Shown piece by piece: positions 1-9,665 of a stretch of 64,000 bases of DNA; within the stretch, counting starts at the first letter, position 1, and each line of letters starts with the position of its first letter. The stretch is from positions 496,001 through 560,000 of the forward strand of contig NZ_CANNBM010000002.1 of assembly GCF_947502895.1 (NCBI RefSeq), in the 5' to 3' direction. This DNA comes from an uncultured Sulfitobacter sp. Lineage in GTDB: Bacteria; Pseudomonadota; Alphaproteobacteria; Rhodobacterales; Rhodobacteraceae. Under the pieces are notes generated by a model. That model made no database searches and had not been told where the DNA came from. It was given only the letters and a program-made list of their open reading frames with translations. The position numbers were made by a program, and so were the translations under genes.

Positions 1-1
1 C

Positions 2-520
2 ACACTGGACGGCGATACGGATGCGGAAGTCACCAGTGATGATCCCGCGCGCGGCATTGCGCTGCTGAAACCAAAGGCTGCCTTGTCGCCGCTTGCTGTT
101 GCAAGTTTTGCGGGCCAACCTGCACGTTTGCAGAGCGAAGTTGCACTTGCCGGTTATTCCTTCGAAGGCGTGCTGAATGCGCCCTCCATCAGCTTTGGTA
201 CGCTTGCCGATGTACGCGGCCTGCAGGGCGAACAAAACATCAGCCGCCTTGCCCTGCGCGCCCGTGCAGGGGATGCGGGCGGGCCGGTATTGGACCGCAC
301 GGGTGCGGTGATCGGCATGTTGACAGCCGCCCCCGAAGGTGGCCCACAACTGCCCGAAGACGTGAGTTTTGCCGTAGATGCAGCCACTGTTGTTGCTGCC
401 TCCAGCGATGCCGGTGTCAAACTGCCACAGGCAGCAGCTGAGGGCGCTTCCAGCCTGACAGCTTTTCAGCTCTCGGAAAAAGCAAGTGGCATGACAGTAC
501 TGGTAAGCTGCTGGGAGTAA
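2..520 (+). CDS. trypsin-like serine protease homologue, C-terminal part (5' end outside window)
   Basis: The reading frame is open from base 2, so the gene begins before the window; only the last 172 residues are visible. An early DPARGIALLKP segment matches the strand around the catalytic Asp of chymotrypsin-fold proteases, and RAGDAGGPVLD occupies the place of the catalytic GDSGGP loop. The nucleophilic Ser codon is GCG (Ala) at 275-277, so this protein looks catalytically dead, perhaps a binding or scaffolding pseudo-protease. A terminator follows at 541-579. The call is family-level; the missing N-terminus could carry a signal peptide or another domain. Confidence 0.6.
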   Translation, partial: TLDGDTDAEVTSDDPARGIALLKPKAALSPLAVASFAGQPARLQSEVALAGYSFEGVLNAPSISFGTLADVRGLQGEQNISRLALRARAGDAGGPVLDRTGAVIGMLTAAPEGGPQLPEDVSFAVDAATVVAASSDAGVKLPQAAAEGASSLTAFQLSEKASGMTVLVSCWE

Positions 521-540
521 TCAGCGCGTAACGCTTGCGA

Positions 541-579
541 AGGGGGCTGGAATTTTTGCAAATCCCGCCCCCCTTTTTT
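541..579 (+). terminator. intrinsic terminator after the protease homologue
   Basis: An AGGGGGC arm at 541-547 pairs with GCCCCCC at 567-573 and is followed directly by six T on the plus strand. It sits between a plus-strand stop codon and the 3' end of the converging decarboxylase gene. Confidence 0.75.
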
Positions 580-592
580 GCTGGCGTTGCGC

Positions 593-2188
593 TCAAGATG
601 TAAGGGCAGGTGTCACGTAAATAAGCGTGGGACCATCCGCAGCAAACGCATCCTTGATAGCCTGTTGGAACGCTGTGATCGTCTCAGGCGCAGCCGCGCG
701 GGCGCCAAAGGCTTCAGCCAGTTTACAGAAATCAGGATTTTGCGCGATCACGGCATTGGGCGCAATCTGCGCCCGCACCATGCTATCCTCGATCTCACCC
801 AGTTTGCCGTTGTCCCACAAGATGATCGGCAGGCTCAACCCCAGTTCTACTGCGACACCCAGTTCTTGCATCGTATAATGGAACCCGTAATCGCCAATAA
901 TCGCCAGTGTCGGTTTACCCTGCCGTGCAATCGCACCACCAATGGCCGCAGGCGTGGCATAGCCCAACGTGCCAAAGCCGTAGGGGTGGTGCCAATGGGC
1001 GGGGTTTTCCATATCCCAGACCTCTTTTGCGACATACGCGAATTGCGTCATATCAGAGTAGATCATTGTGCCGTCGGGCAGTGCGCTGCGCAGGGCATCG
1101 CATATAGGCACAATGCCGGGCCGTTCCGCATCAACCTCTGCCCGCCATGAGGCCCGAGCCTTGGCCACTTCACGCGCATCCCATCGGGAACTACCCTGTG
1201 CGCCCGTCACATCATCAGCAAGTGCGTTCAGGAATATTCCAGCATCCATCAAAACAGGATACTCAGCCTGCTGCGGATCACTCAGAACTTCTGCATCTAT
1301 GTCGACGCGGATCATCGGCGCGCGATGTCCAAGATGATCGCGCCAGATGTCCACCTCGGCCAGCTCTGTGCCAACAGCGATCACCAAATCTGCCTGTGCC
1401 ACGATACCTGCGCTGTCAGGACGCGCGAGGGCTGCACCAAAAAACAGCGGATCATCAGGCGCCATGACACCCCGCCCTGCATAGGTAACAAAGCTGGCAG
1501 CGCCCAGTGCAGCAACCACCGCACGTGCGGCATCACTTGCGCGGGCGGCCCCTCCCCCAAAGATGAACAGAGGCTTTTGCGCCGCTTTGATCTGGTCAAC
1601 AACACTTGAAAGGTCAGCCTTGAGATGCTGCGCCTGCTGCGCAGGCACCACAGGCGCTGCTGCGGGCGGTGCCAAGGCTTGCAGTTGCGCGATGGGCACT
1701 TGAACATGTTTGGAGCGCGGACGCGCAGTGGCGAACTCTTGCATCGCGCGGTCAACCAGACCGTAAGCTGACTGGGCTGTTTGCGCTGTGCAGGACCAAT
1801 CGCAGACCGTACCCGCCGCGATCTCTTGATCCTTCATCTGGTGCAACTGCCCACGGCGCGCAGCCGTCTCGTCCAGACAAGAGGAGATTACCAAAACCGG
1901 CACGCTGTCACTATATGCCTGCCCCATCGGGGTCATCACGTTGCACAGACCAGGCCCCGTAATCACATAAGCCACGCCCGGTTTGCCGGACGCACGGGCA
2001 TAGCCATCCGCCATGAAACCCGCCCCCTGCTCATGACGCGCCAGCACATGGGTGATGCCCGCCTCTTCGATACCGCGATACATCTCTTGGTTATGAACCC
2101 CCGGAATACCGAAAATTACATCCACGCCCCGCGCCCTGAGCATGTGAGAGATTTGCGCACCGAGGGGGCGGGTAACAGGATCAGACAT
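593..2188 (-). CDS. thiamine-diphosphate-dependent decarboxylase, acetolactate synthase family (5-guanidino-2-oxopentanoate decarboxylase-like)
   Basis: A 531-residue three-domain ThDP enzyme. The N-terminal Pyr domain has the activating Glu in RHEQGAGFMADGYAR (about residue 53). The C-terminal PP domain has GDYGF near residue 432 followed by a downstream Asn, the metal-diphosphate motif. Among acetolactate-synthase-like proteins it most resembles AruI, which decarboxylates 2-ketoarginine in the arginine transaminase pathway; this is from memory, and a related 2-oxoacid is possible. The ATG at 2188 is preferred over an upstream TTG because GGAGAG precedes it. Its start overlaps the trkH stop by one base (TGATG), so the two are probably translationally coupled. 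No other arginine-catabolic gene is adjacent. Confidence 0.75.
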   Translation of the reverse strand: MSDPVTRPLGAQISHMLRARGVDVIFGIPGVHNQEMYRGIEEAGITHVLARHEQGAGFMADGYARASGKPGVAYVITGPGLCNVMTPMGQAYSDSVPVLVISSCLDETAARRGQLHQMKDQEIAAGTVCDWSCTAQTAQSAYGLVDRAMQEFATARPRSKHVQVPIAQLQALAPPAAAPVVPAQQAQHLKADLSSVVDQIKAAQKPLFIFGGGAARASDAARAVVAALGAASFVTYAGRGVMAPDDPLFFGAALARPDSAGIVAQADLVIAVGTELAEVDIWRDHLGHRAPMIRVDIDAEVLSDPQQAEYPVLMDAGIFLNALADDVTGAQGSSRWDAREVAKARASWRAEVDAERPGIVPICDALRSALPDGTMIYSDMTQFAYVAKEVWDMENPAHWHHPYGFGTLGYATPAAIGGAIARQGKPTLAIIGDYGFHYTMQELGVAVELGLSLPIILWDNGKLGEIEDSMVRAQIAPNAVIAQNPDFCKLAEAFGARAAAPETITAFQQAIKDAFAADGPTLIYVTPALTS

Positions 2189-3633
2189 CAGGCTCTCCAA
2201 AATTTCACAGTAAAAATTACATAGACGACCATCAGTTCAAGCCGCCCCAACAGCATGGCAGCCGCGAGGATCCATTTGGCAGTATCGTTCAGACTGGCAA
2301 AGTTACCCGCAGGGCCGATGATATCACCCAAACCAGGGCCAATATTGCCCAATGCAGCCGCAGCGCCAGAAATCGAAGTGACAAAATCCAGCCCTGTCAT
2401 CGACAGTGCCACAGCAACCAACCCCAACGTAACAATGAAGAACATGAAGAACGACATGACAGAAGCGAGGACTTCCTCACTCACAGGGCGGCCGTCATAG
2501 CGTGGCGTGAATATCCCGTGAGGCGACCGGATCCGCTGCAATTGCGCGCGGATAGAAGCAAACAACAGCTGGTAACGAAACACCTTGATCGAACACGCGG
2601 TCGAGCCCGCACATCCCCCGATCAATCCCATGAAGAAAAACAGCGCAACAGCGAACCCGCCCCACTGCATATAATCAACAGAGGCATAGCCAGTGCCGGA
2701 AATAATCGAAGTGACGTTAAAGAACGCTTCACGGGCGGCTTGTTCGTTATCAAGATGTACATCGGCGTCCAGCAGCAGCATCAAGAGCGCAATCAGCACA
2801 ACGATGGTCATCACAAATCCACGCACTTGCGGATCACGGTGCAGGGCCAGCGGATTGCCATTGATAAGCTGCACATAACGCACAAAAGGCAGGGCCGCGA
2901 GGATCATGAATATAGCGGCCACATACTCCAACGGCCCCGAAAACGTACCAAAGGAAGCGTCATAGTTGGCGAAGCCCCCTGTTGAAATGGTGGTCATCGC
3001 ATGGGCTGTAGCATCAAACACATCCATCCCAAAGTAGAGATAGACCAGCGCACAGATCAATGTGAACGCCACATAGAGCCCAGAAATCTGGGTCGCAATC
3101 TGGCCCGCGCGTGGCAGGATTTTACCAAAGGTGTCAAAGCCTTCGGATTTAAAGATCTGCATACCGCCCACACGCAGTTCGGGCAAGAAAACCATCGCAA
3201 CCACAATTATACCGATCCCGCCCAACCATTGCAGGATCGCCCGCCAGATCAGCAAACCCTTGGGCAATTCATCGAGCCCCGAAAAAACCGTAGCACCTGT
3301 AGTTGTTAAGCCTGACATGGCTTCGAAAAACGCATCGACCATGCGCGCATCAGTCTGGCCCAGCATAAAGGGAATGGCCCCGAACAAGGGCAGCGCAAGC
3401 CAGACAGAGGATGTAAGCAGGAATGTCTGCTGGATCGTCAGTCCTTCGCGCACGCCGCTGGCACAGGCAAGCGCGATGGCTGTACCGCCCAACAGGGTAA
3501 TAACAGCGCTTTGCAGGAAGACAGGCCAATGGCCACGCCCCTCAGCAAGATCGACAAGAAGCGGCACCAGCATGGCCGCCCCCAGCACGGCCACCAAAAG
3601 GCCAATTACATATCCAACAGGGCGCAGGTCCAT
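2188..3633 (-). CDS. trkH: TrkH family potassium uptake protein
   Basis: A 481-residue polytopic inner-membrane protein with the four pore-loop repeats of the Trk/Ktr/HKT superfamily. Selectivity-filter segments are visible as TTTGATV, STGGFANY, SGTGYASV and ALGNIGPG, each with the key Gly. The family moves K+ into the cell, gated by cytosolic TrkA, which is not in this window. The ATG at 3633 is chosen because it begins the conserved amphipathic N-terminus; the frame stays open further upstream without recognisable sequence. It is first in a two-gene unit with the decarboxylase, an unusual pairing. Confidence 0.88.
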   Translation of the reverse strand: MDLRPVGYVIGLLVAVLGAAMLVPLLVDLAEGRGHWPVFLQSAVITLLGGTAIALACASGVREGLTIQQTFLLTSSVWLALPLFGAIPFMLGQTDARMVDAFFEAMSGLTTTGATVFSGLDELPKGLLIWRAILQWLGGIGIIVVAMVFLPELRVGGMQIFKSEGFDTFGKILPRAGQIATQISGLYVAFTLICALVYLYFGMDVFDATAHAMTTISTGGFANYDASFGTFSGPLEYVAAIFMILAALPFVRYVQLINGNPLALHRDPQVRGFVMTIVVLIALLMLLLDADVHLDNEQAAREAFFNVTSIISGTGYASVDYMQWGGFAVALFFFMGLIGGCAGSTACSIKVFRYQLLFASIRAQLQRIRSPHGIFTPRYDGRPVSEEVLASVMSFFMFFIVTLGLVAVALSMTGLDFVTSISGAAAALGNIGPGLGDIIGPAGNFASLNDTAKWILAAAMLLGRLELMVVYVIFTVKFWRA

Positions 3634-3714
3634 CCGCGCAGGGTTGGCGCGCCCGGCACCGCATGTCAAGCGCGCGTGCGCGGGAGAAGCTTTCGGGCCA
3701 AGGCAGCAAACGCA

Positions 3715-3759
3715 AAAAGGCCCGCATGGCCACTGATCAACAGCACCACCGCGGGCCTT
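3715..3759 (-). terminator. intrinsic terminator of the DUF1127 gene
   Basis: A perfect 9-bp inverted repeat (AAGGCCCGC at 3717-3725, GCGGGCCTT at 3751-3759). On the minus strand it is followed by a run of five T. It lies just downstream of the DUF1127 stop and separates that gene from trkH. Confidence 0.7.
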
Positions 3760-3779
3760 CGGAAAAGATGTGCGTCGTT

Positions 3780-4052
3780 CTACGTGTAATAAAGATCGCT
3801 GAACACGTAGTGCACGATGTTATCACGGGTCAGGCCCAGTTCCGCGAGTTCGGCATCGGATTTAGCCTGCAAGGCTGCAATCTTGCTAACGCGGCCTGAT
3901 GCATTGATGGCGCGTGCATGGCTATCGCCAATAGATGCAAGGAAACGGCCAAAAGCGGATGCGCCGTAGCGCAATGCAGTCGCAGCGGCTTGCACGATAG
4001 ACTTGCCAGCCGTTTGGGAGGCGAAGGGCTCGGATGTGTTTTGATAGGTCAT
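3780..4052 (-). CDS. DUF1127 domain-containing protein
   Basis: A 90-residue small basic protein. The C-terminal half (RVSKIAALQAKSDAELAELG followed by LTRDNI) is the YjiS-like DUF1127 signature, an Arg-rich helix pair that ends with a Tyr-Tyr-Thr tail here. Members in alphaproteobacteria have been linked to RNA binding and to phosphate or carbon metabolism, but the role of this one is not evident. It has its own terminator and is divergent from the MFS gene, so it is probably monocistronic and expressed from the 4053-4201 intergenic region. Confidence 0.8.
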   Translation of the reverse strand: MTYQNTSEPFASQTAGKSIVQAAATALRYGASAFGRFLASIGDSHARAINASGRVSKIAALQAKSDAELAELGLTRDNIVHYVFSDLYYT

Positions 4053-4201
4053 CTTGTCTGCTTTCGCGGTTGTTATCTTGGGTCAGTCACTGTCTGACAC
4101 CAATTGAAATAGTCATTGCTGCACCGCAGCACCACCGACATTTCTGCATAGCCGTCACCCGCTGGGTGCAATCAGGCATGTGGCCCCCTAAAACTCTGCC
4201 C

Positions 4202-5440
4202 ATGAGAGCGTTTAACCGATTCGTAGCCTCCGCTGGTCTCAGTAACCTTGCAGATGGCATTTCAACTGTTGCATGGGCTTGGCTGGCTTCGCTGCTAACG
4301 CGCGACGCTTTGCTGATCGCCCTTGTGCCTGTCATGCTGCGTGTGCCGTATTTCCTATGCTCCTTGCCCGCTGGCGTGATTATTGACCGTGTCGCCCGCC
4401 TGCCGCTGATACGTGCCATGGATGCAACCCGCGCGTTGGCCTATCTGGCGCTGGCAGTGGCGCTATGGTTCATCGGTCCGCTGTCGCTGGTGCCTGCCAC
4501 AGGCGTAGCGCATCCGTTTCTTTATACCTTGCTGTTGCTCAGTGCCGCTGTCGTTGGCGTGGCCGAAGTGTTTCGCGATAACGCGGCGCAATCGGTTTTG
4601 CCCTCGCTTGTGCCGTCTGCCACGCTTGAGCGGGCAAATGGCCGTTTGTGGAGTGTCGAATTGGTCGGTAATGCGCTGCTTGGCCCCGCATTGGGCGCAT
4701 TTTTGATCGCCTCCATGCTTGCAGCCCCCTTTGCCGCAAATGCCGTCGCCTGTCTGGCAGCCTTGTGGCTGCTTCGCCCGCTGTCCTCCCCTTTGGTGGC
4801 AAAAAAAGCGGAGCGAGATTGGCGCGCGGAATTACGCGAAGGCTTTTCGTTTCTCGGCCAGCACAGATTGTTGCGGCAACTGGCGTGGATCACGGGTTTC
4901 TGGAACCTGCTCTATGAAATGGCGGCAATCGCATTGATTCTGCATGTGCAGGAAAACCTAGACCTCGGCGCGCGCGCATATGGCTTAATCCTTGCTGCGG
5001 GTGCTTTGGGCGGCATCGCGGGCGGGTGGTCTGGCGCGTGGATTATCGAACGATTTGGCCCATCGCGCACAGCGCAGTGGATGCTTATCAGCTCGGCGCC
5101 TGCATTTGCAGCGATGGCCCTCGCGCCTGGTGCTGTATCACTAGCCATTGTCATGATCGTGTTCAGTTTTACAGGTTTGGTCTGGAACACGGTATCCGTT
5201 TCCTATCGCCAGCGGTTGATACCTGATGCGCTTTTGGGCCGCGTCAACAGCATCTACCGGATGATGGCATGGGGCATGATGCCCGTCGGCATGATTTTGT
5301 CGGGCGTGATGGTGGAAACACTCGGTGGCGTGGCACCCCGCGAAGTGGCCCTAACGGCACCGTTTTGGGCCGCAGCCATAGGCGCACTGATATTGGGTCT
5401 GGCAGGGAGGCGCGGTTTGGGGCGCGGGTTCACCGCGTAA
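4202..5440 (+). CDS. MFS transporter, EntS-like drug/metabolite exporter group
   Basis: A 412-residue membrane protein with about twelve hydrophobic segments. It starts MRAFNRFVASAGLSNLADGI, the N-terminal helix of the MFS_3 (EntS-type) group, and carries a DRVARLPL loop between helices 2 and 3. The second half begins after a charged loop (KKAERDWRAELREG), the usual central linker. These are proton-driven exporters of siderophores or macrolides; the substrate here is unknown. The ATG at 4202 was chosen because residues further upstream look random and the homologous part starts here. It is convergent with folE2. Confidence 0.8.
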   Translation: MRAFNRFVASAGLSNLADGISTVAWAWLASLLTRDALLIALVPVMLRVPYFLCSLPAGVIIDRVARLPLIRAMDATRALAYLALAVALWFIGPLSLVPATGVAHPFLYTLLLLSAAVVGVAEVFRDNAAQSVLPSLVPSATLERANGRLWSVELVGNALLGPALGAFLIASMLAAPFAANAVACLAALWLLRPLSSPLVAKKAERDWRAELREGFSFLGQHRLLRQLAWITGFWNLLYEMAAIALILHVQENLDLGARAYGLILAAGALGGIAGGWSGAWIIERFGPSRTAQWMLISSAPAFAAMALAPGAVSLAIVMIVFSFTGLVWNTVSVSYRQRLIPDALLGRVNSIYRMMAWGMMPVGMILSGVMVETLGGVAPREVALTAPFWAAAIGALILGLAGRRGLGRGFTA

Positions 5441-5468
5441 GCGGCCACCCTGCCCTGAACCTCACAGA

Positions 5469-6563
<1,095 letters not shown>

Positions 6564-6618
6564 TGGATAGCCCCTCGTCTGTCAGGGACCATATGTAGGC
6601 GTCCCTCGCCACATTGCC

Positions 6619-6656
6619 AAAAATTTATCGGGTGCGGCAGGGGAATTACGCCGCAC
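6619..6656 (-). terminator. possible terminator after metZ
   Basis: GTGCGGC at 6632-6638 pairs with GCCGCAC at 6650-6656 across an 11-base loop. A T run on the minus strand lies about eight bases beyond the stem, so termination may be inefficient. Confidence 0.35.
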
Positions 6657-6661
6657 ACCGC

Positions 6662-7846
6662 TTAATTTACGGCATCAAGTGCTTGTAAAAAATCTTCAAT
6701 CAGATCTGCTTCGTCCTCCAGACCTATGCTGATCCGGACCAATCCGTCAGTGATCCCCAAAAGGTCACGCTGCTGTTGTGAAAGCCGTTGGTGCGTTGTG
6801 GTGGCCGGATGCGTCATGATGGTTTTGGCATCACCCAGATTGTTTGAAATCAGTCCGATCCGCACCGCATTCAAGAACGTGAACGCCGCGTCCTTGCCAC
6901 CTTTCAGATCAATCGCCAGAACAGTCCCCCCTGCGCCCATCTGTCGCTGCACCAACGCGTTTTGCGGATGCGAAGCAAGCCCGGGAAAAATGTTCTGCGC
7001 CAGTGCTTTATGACCCTGCAGTGCGGTGGCCACGCCCAGCGCTGATGCGGTCTGTGCCTGCACCCGCAAACGCATGGTTTCCAACCCTTTCAGCATGACC
7101 CAAGCGGTAAAAGGCGACATCGCTCCGCCCGTGTGTTTGAGATAGGGTTCGACCGTTTTGCGAATAAATTCGCGGCTGCCCAAGATCACACCACCCAGAG
7201 TGCGGCCCTGACCGTCGATGTGTTTGGTGGCCGAATAAATCACCACATCCGCCCCCTGTTCAAACGCACGGCTGTAGACAGGGGTCGCAAAGACATTGTC
7301 GATCAGCACCAAAGCACCCTTGGCATGCGCCAGCTTACAAACAGCTTCAATATCGATGACCTCCAGTGTCGGGTTGGAGATTGATTCGAAAAACACAGCG
7401 CGGGTATCCTCACGGATCGCCGCCTCCCATTCGTCCAGATTGGTGCCATCAACGAATGTCACCTCGACACCGAAGCGCATCAGAATATCTTCTAGCACGT
7501 AGAGGCATGAGCCAAACAGCGCCCGCGCCGATACGACATGATCCCCCGCCTTCAGCATTGATGTCAGCGCGCCAGACACCGCCGCCATGCCGGAAGCGGT
7601 CGCAAACGCGTCCTCGGCACCTTCAAGCGCAGCAATGCGTTCTTCGAACATTTTTACAGTCGGGTTGCCGTAGCGGGCATAGATAAATTCATCATCGCCG
7701 CTGGAAATAAACCGCTGCTCGGCATGTTCGGCGCTGTCATAGACAAAGCCCTGCGTCAGAAAAATCGCCTCGGAGACTTCGCCGTATTGGCTGCGCCTTG
7801 TGCCTGCGTGAACGGCCTGTGTACTTGGTTTCCAGCTATCGCTCAT
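6662..7846 (-). CDS. metZ: O-succinylhomoserine sulfhydrylase
   Basis: A 394-residue PLP enzyme of the Cys/Met metabolism family that makes homocysteine directly from O-succinylhomoserine and sulfide. Visible features are the N-terminal TQAVHAGTRRSQYGE, YARYGNPT, the aromatic-stacking region, and the PLP lysine in YSATKHIDGQGR. The ATG at 7846 has AAGGA eight bases upstream; a longer open frame reaching 7927 runs backwards through a terminator and is not coding. Expression should be controlled by the SAM-II riboswitch and terminator just upstream, so methionine sufficiency would shut the gene off. MetB-like gamma-synthase is the alternative, but the riboswitch and sequence favour MetZ. Confidence 0.9.
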   Translation of the reverse strand: MSDSWKPSTQAVHAGTRRSQYGEVSEAIFLTQGFVYDSAEHAEQRFISSGDDEFIYARYGNPTVKMFEERIAALEGAEDAFATASGMAAVSGALTSMLKAGDHVVSARALFGSCLYVLEDILMRFGVEVTFVDGTNLDEWEAAIREDTRAVFFESISNPTLEVIDIEAVCKLAHAKGALVLIDNVFATPVYSRAFEQGADVVIYSATKHIDGQGRTLGGVILGSREFIRKTVEPYLKHTGGAMSPFTAWVMLKGLETMRLRVQAQTASALGVATALQGHKALAQNIFPGLASHPQNALVQRQMGAGGTVLAIDLKGGKDAAFTFLNAVRIGLISNNLGDAKTIMTHPATTTHQRLSQQQRDLLGITDGLVRISIGLEDEADLIEDFLQALDAVN

Positions 7847-7886
7847 ATCATCATTCCTTGCGCGCCCGTTGGAAGGGGACAGGCAC

Positions 7887-7920
7887 AAAAAAACCCCAAA
7901 CGCGGTCAAGCGAAAGGGGG
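7887..7920 (-). terminator. riboswitch-associated intrinsic terminator in the metZ leader
   Basis: On the minus strand CCCC and GGGG arms (7916-7919 and 7894-7897) enclose an internal CGC/GCG pairing and are followed by seven T (7887-7893). It lies 12 bases 3' of the SAM-II core and 40 bases before the metZ start, the right place for ligand-dependent attenuation. Confidence 0.7.
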
Positions 7921-7932
7921 CTTTCATCCTGA

Positions 7933-7984
7933 CCTTTTAGCGGAATATTTTAAGTGGCCCGCAATCCGGTAACAAATCGCCACT
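7933..7984 (-). promoter_or_regulatory. SAM-II riboswitch aptamer
   Basis: The minus-strand sequence follows the 52-nt SAM-II (metA motif) consensus. P1 is AGUGGC (7984-7979) with GCCACU (7958-7953). Between the P1 arms lie GAUUU and ACCGGAUUGC, and after P1 come the A/U-rich UAAAAU and then GCUAAAAGG (7941-7933). The loop CCGGA can pair with UUCCG to form the H-type pseudoknot of the class. This RNA binds S-adenosylmethionine; a T-tailed terminator follows. Assignment is by eye against the remembered consensus. Confidence 0.88.
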
Positions 7985-7991
7985 GCCTGAC

Positions 7992-8020
7992 GGGTTAGGC
8001 CATCACGCCAAGATCGTCAA
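7992..8020 (-). promoter_or_regulatory. candidate sigma-70 promoter for metZ
   Basis: On the minus strand TTGACG (8020-8015) is followed after 17 bases by TAACCC (7997-7992). The -35 is strong and the -10 weak. The predicted start falls just upstream of the riboswitch P1 helix, which supports it. Confidence 0.5.
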
Positions 8021-8130
8021 GCTATGGGGCGATCAGGTAACGGGATATTCATGCCTGCGCAACATGCTGAACGGGTCTATTTTCACAGGTGCGCATTGTC
8101 CCTTGGTGCGGCAGCAAGAAAGGACCGGCT

Positions 8131-9009
8131 ATGCCCCTCCTGCGCATCAACGCAACCGTTAACGGCCCTGCTTTGCACGCGTCTACCCGATCCATCCGCA
8201 ACGTGCTTGTACAGGCGCGCAACGGTCGTGGCGTATCGGTCATCATGGTGCACGGGTACAAATACTCCCCTTTTGTCACAGGACGTTGCCCCCATCGGCA
8301 GATTTTCGCAGCAGAAGAATGGCCAGCAGCATTAGGACTGGCGCAGCCTGACACTCTAAGCCTTGCTTTCGGCTGGCATGCGCGCGGTGGACTGGCCGTT
8401 GCCTGTGCCGCCGCCTATGACGCTGCGCGTGATCTGGCAGAAGTGATTGCTGCTTTGAGAAAACGCGGGCCTGTGCAGGTGATTGCCCATTCACTGGGCG
8501 CAACTGTGGCTTTGGCCGCCCTGCCCTATTTACAATCCGGCGATGTGGGGCGGATGGTTTTGCTAAGCGGTGCAGCACATATCGGACTAGCGCGCCATGC
8601 GTTGGCAACACCGGCAGGGCGCAGCTGTCATCTCGTTCATGTAACAAGCCATGAAAACGCGCTGTTTGATCTGGTTTTTGAGCGCCTCGTCTCTGGCAGC
8701 GGTGCAATCGGCCGCGGCATCGCGATGCCCAATGCACATCAGGTACAGATTGATTGCACCACTACGCTGAAGTGCCTCGCCACACTCGGCTTTCCACTGG
8801 CCCCGCCGCAGCGGCGGATATGTCACTGGTCCAGCTACACAAGGCATGGGGTAATGGCGTTCAATGGCGCATTACTGACGGGTCAACTGCCCCTCACGCG
8901 CTTGTTGACCGCTTTGAAAGATGCGCCCCCTGCGCCCTCCGTCCCTTGCCCCGCGCGCGAAAAAACGCATCATGCAAACAAAGCGCCGACTGAAAGGGCC
9001 ACAGCATGA
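8131..9009 (+). CDS. alpha/beta hydrolase
   Basis: A 292-residue protein with an alpha/beta-hydrolase core. IMVHGYKYSP is the strand before the oxyanion hole, and VIAHSLGATVAL carries the nucleophile Ser in an A-H-S-L-G elbow. A catalytic His may lie near NAHQVQIDC. The ATG at 8131 follows AAGGA closely, whereas an upstream in-frame ATG at 8089 lacks one. Its stop overlaps the GST start by four bases (ATGA), so the two are co-translated. The substrate is unknown; the C-terminal 90 residues do not resemble a known domain. Confidence 0.7.
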   Translation: MPLLRINATVNGPALHASTRSIRNVLVQARNGRGVSVIMVHGYKYSPFVTGRCPHRQIFAAEEWPAALGLAQPDTLSLAFGWHARGGLAVACAAAYDAARDLAEVIAALRKRGPVQVIAHSLGATVALAALPYLQSGDVGRMVLLSGAAHIGLARHALATPAGRSCHLVHVTSHENALFDLVFERLVSGSGAIGRGIAMPNAHQVQIDCTTTLKCLATLGFPLAPPQRRICHWSSYTRHGVMAFNGALLTGQLPLTRLLTALKDAPPAPSVPCPAREKTHHANKAPTERATA

Positions 9010-9662
9010 ACAAGCCTATTGATCTGTATTACTGGCCAACGCCGAACGGCTGGAAAATCTCGGTCGCGCTGGAGGAAATGGGTCTGCCTTACCAAACCCG
9101 TCTTATTGATATCGGTGCAGGCGATCAATTCGCGCCCGCCTTTCTAGAGATTGCACCCAACAACAGGATGCCAGCCATTACCGATCCTGACGGACCGGAT
9201 GGCGCACCTGTTTCAGTGTTTGAGAGCGGAGCAATACTGCAATATCTTGCGCGCAAGACAGGCATGTTCTACGGCACATCGGCCCGCGACCAGATCAGCG
9301 TGGATGAGTGGCTGATGTGGCAGATGGGCGGGCTGGGGCCAATGGCAGGCCAAGCGCATCACTTTCTCAAATTCGCCCCAAAGGCCGACCCGCCCCAAGA
9401 CATCCCCTATGCAAAAGACCGCTACCGCGCCGAGACCGCGCGGCTCTATGGTGTGCTGGACCGCCAGCTGGCCAAGGGCGAATATGTGGCAGGTGATTTT
9501 ATATCTATCGCCGATTTTGCAATCTGGGGCTGGGCCAGCCTATGGGAAGGCCAGCAGCAGACGCTGGCAGACAAGCCGAACATGTCGCGGTGGCTGGACC
9601 AGATGGGCGCACGCAAAGGCGTGCAGGCTGGACGTGCACTGCACGCGGATCTGCGCAAATAA
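9006..9662 (+). CDS. glutathione S-transferase family protein, YghU/Ure2p-like
   Basis: A 218-residue cytosolic protein with a thioredoxin-fold N-terminus (YYWPTPNGWKISVALEEM) and an all-helical C-terminus. APNNRMPAITD supplies the cis-Pro and VFESGAILQYLA the glutathione gamma-glutamyl contact (Glu-Ser). The N-G-W-K beginning is typical of the YghU/YfcG group, which has disulfide-bond reductase activity toward small substrates. It is coupled to the hydrolase before it and converges on yciB with three bases between stops. Confidence 0.82.
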   Translation: MNKPIDLYYWPTPNGWKISVALEEMGLPYQTRLIDIGAGDQFAPAFLEIAPNNRMPAITDPDGPDGAPVSVFESGAILQYLARKTGMFYGTSARDQISVDEWLMWQMGGLGPMAGQAHHFLKFAPKADPPQDIPYAKDRYRAETARLYGVLDRQLAKGEYVAGDFISIADFAIWGWASLWEGQQQTLADKPNMSRWLDQMGARKGVQAGRALHADLRK

Positions 9663-9665
9663 TAC

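Noticed and set aside
7847..7927. An N-terminal extension of metZ from an ATG at 7927
   Set aside because: These codons are the riboswitch terminator read through; the ATG at 7846 has a good ribosome-binding site and homologous start.
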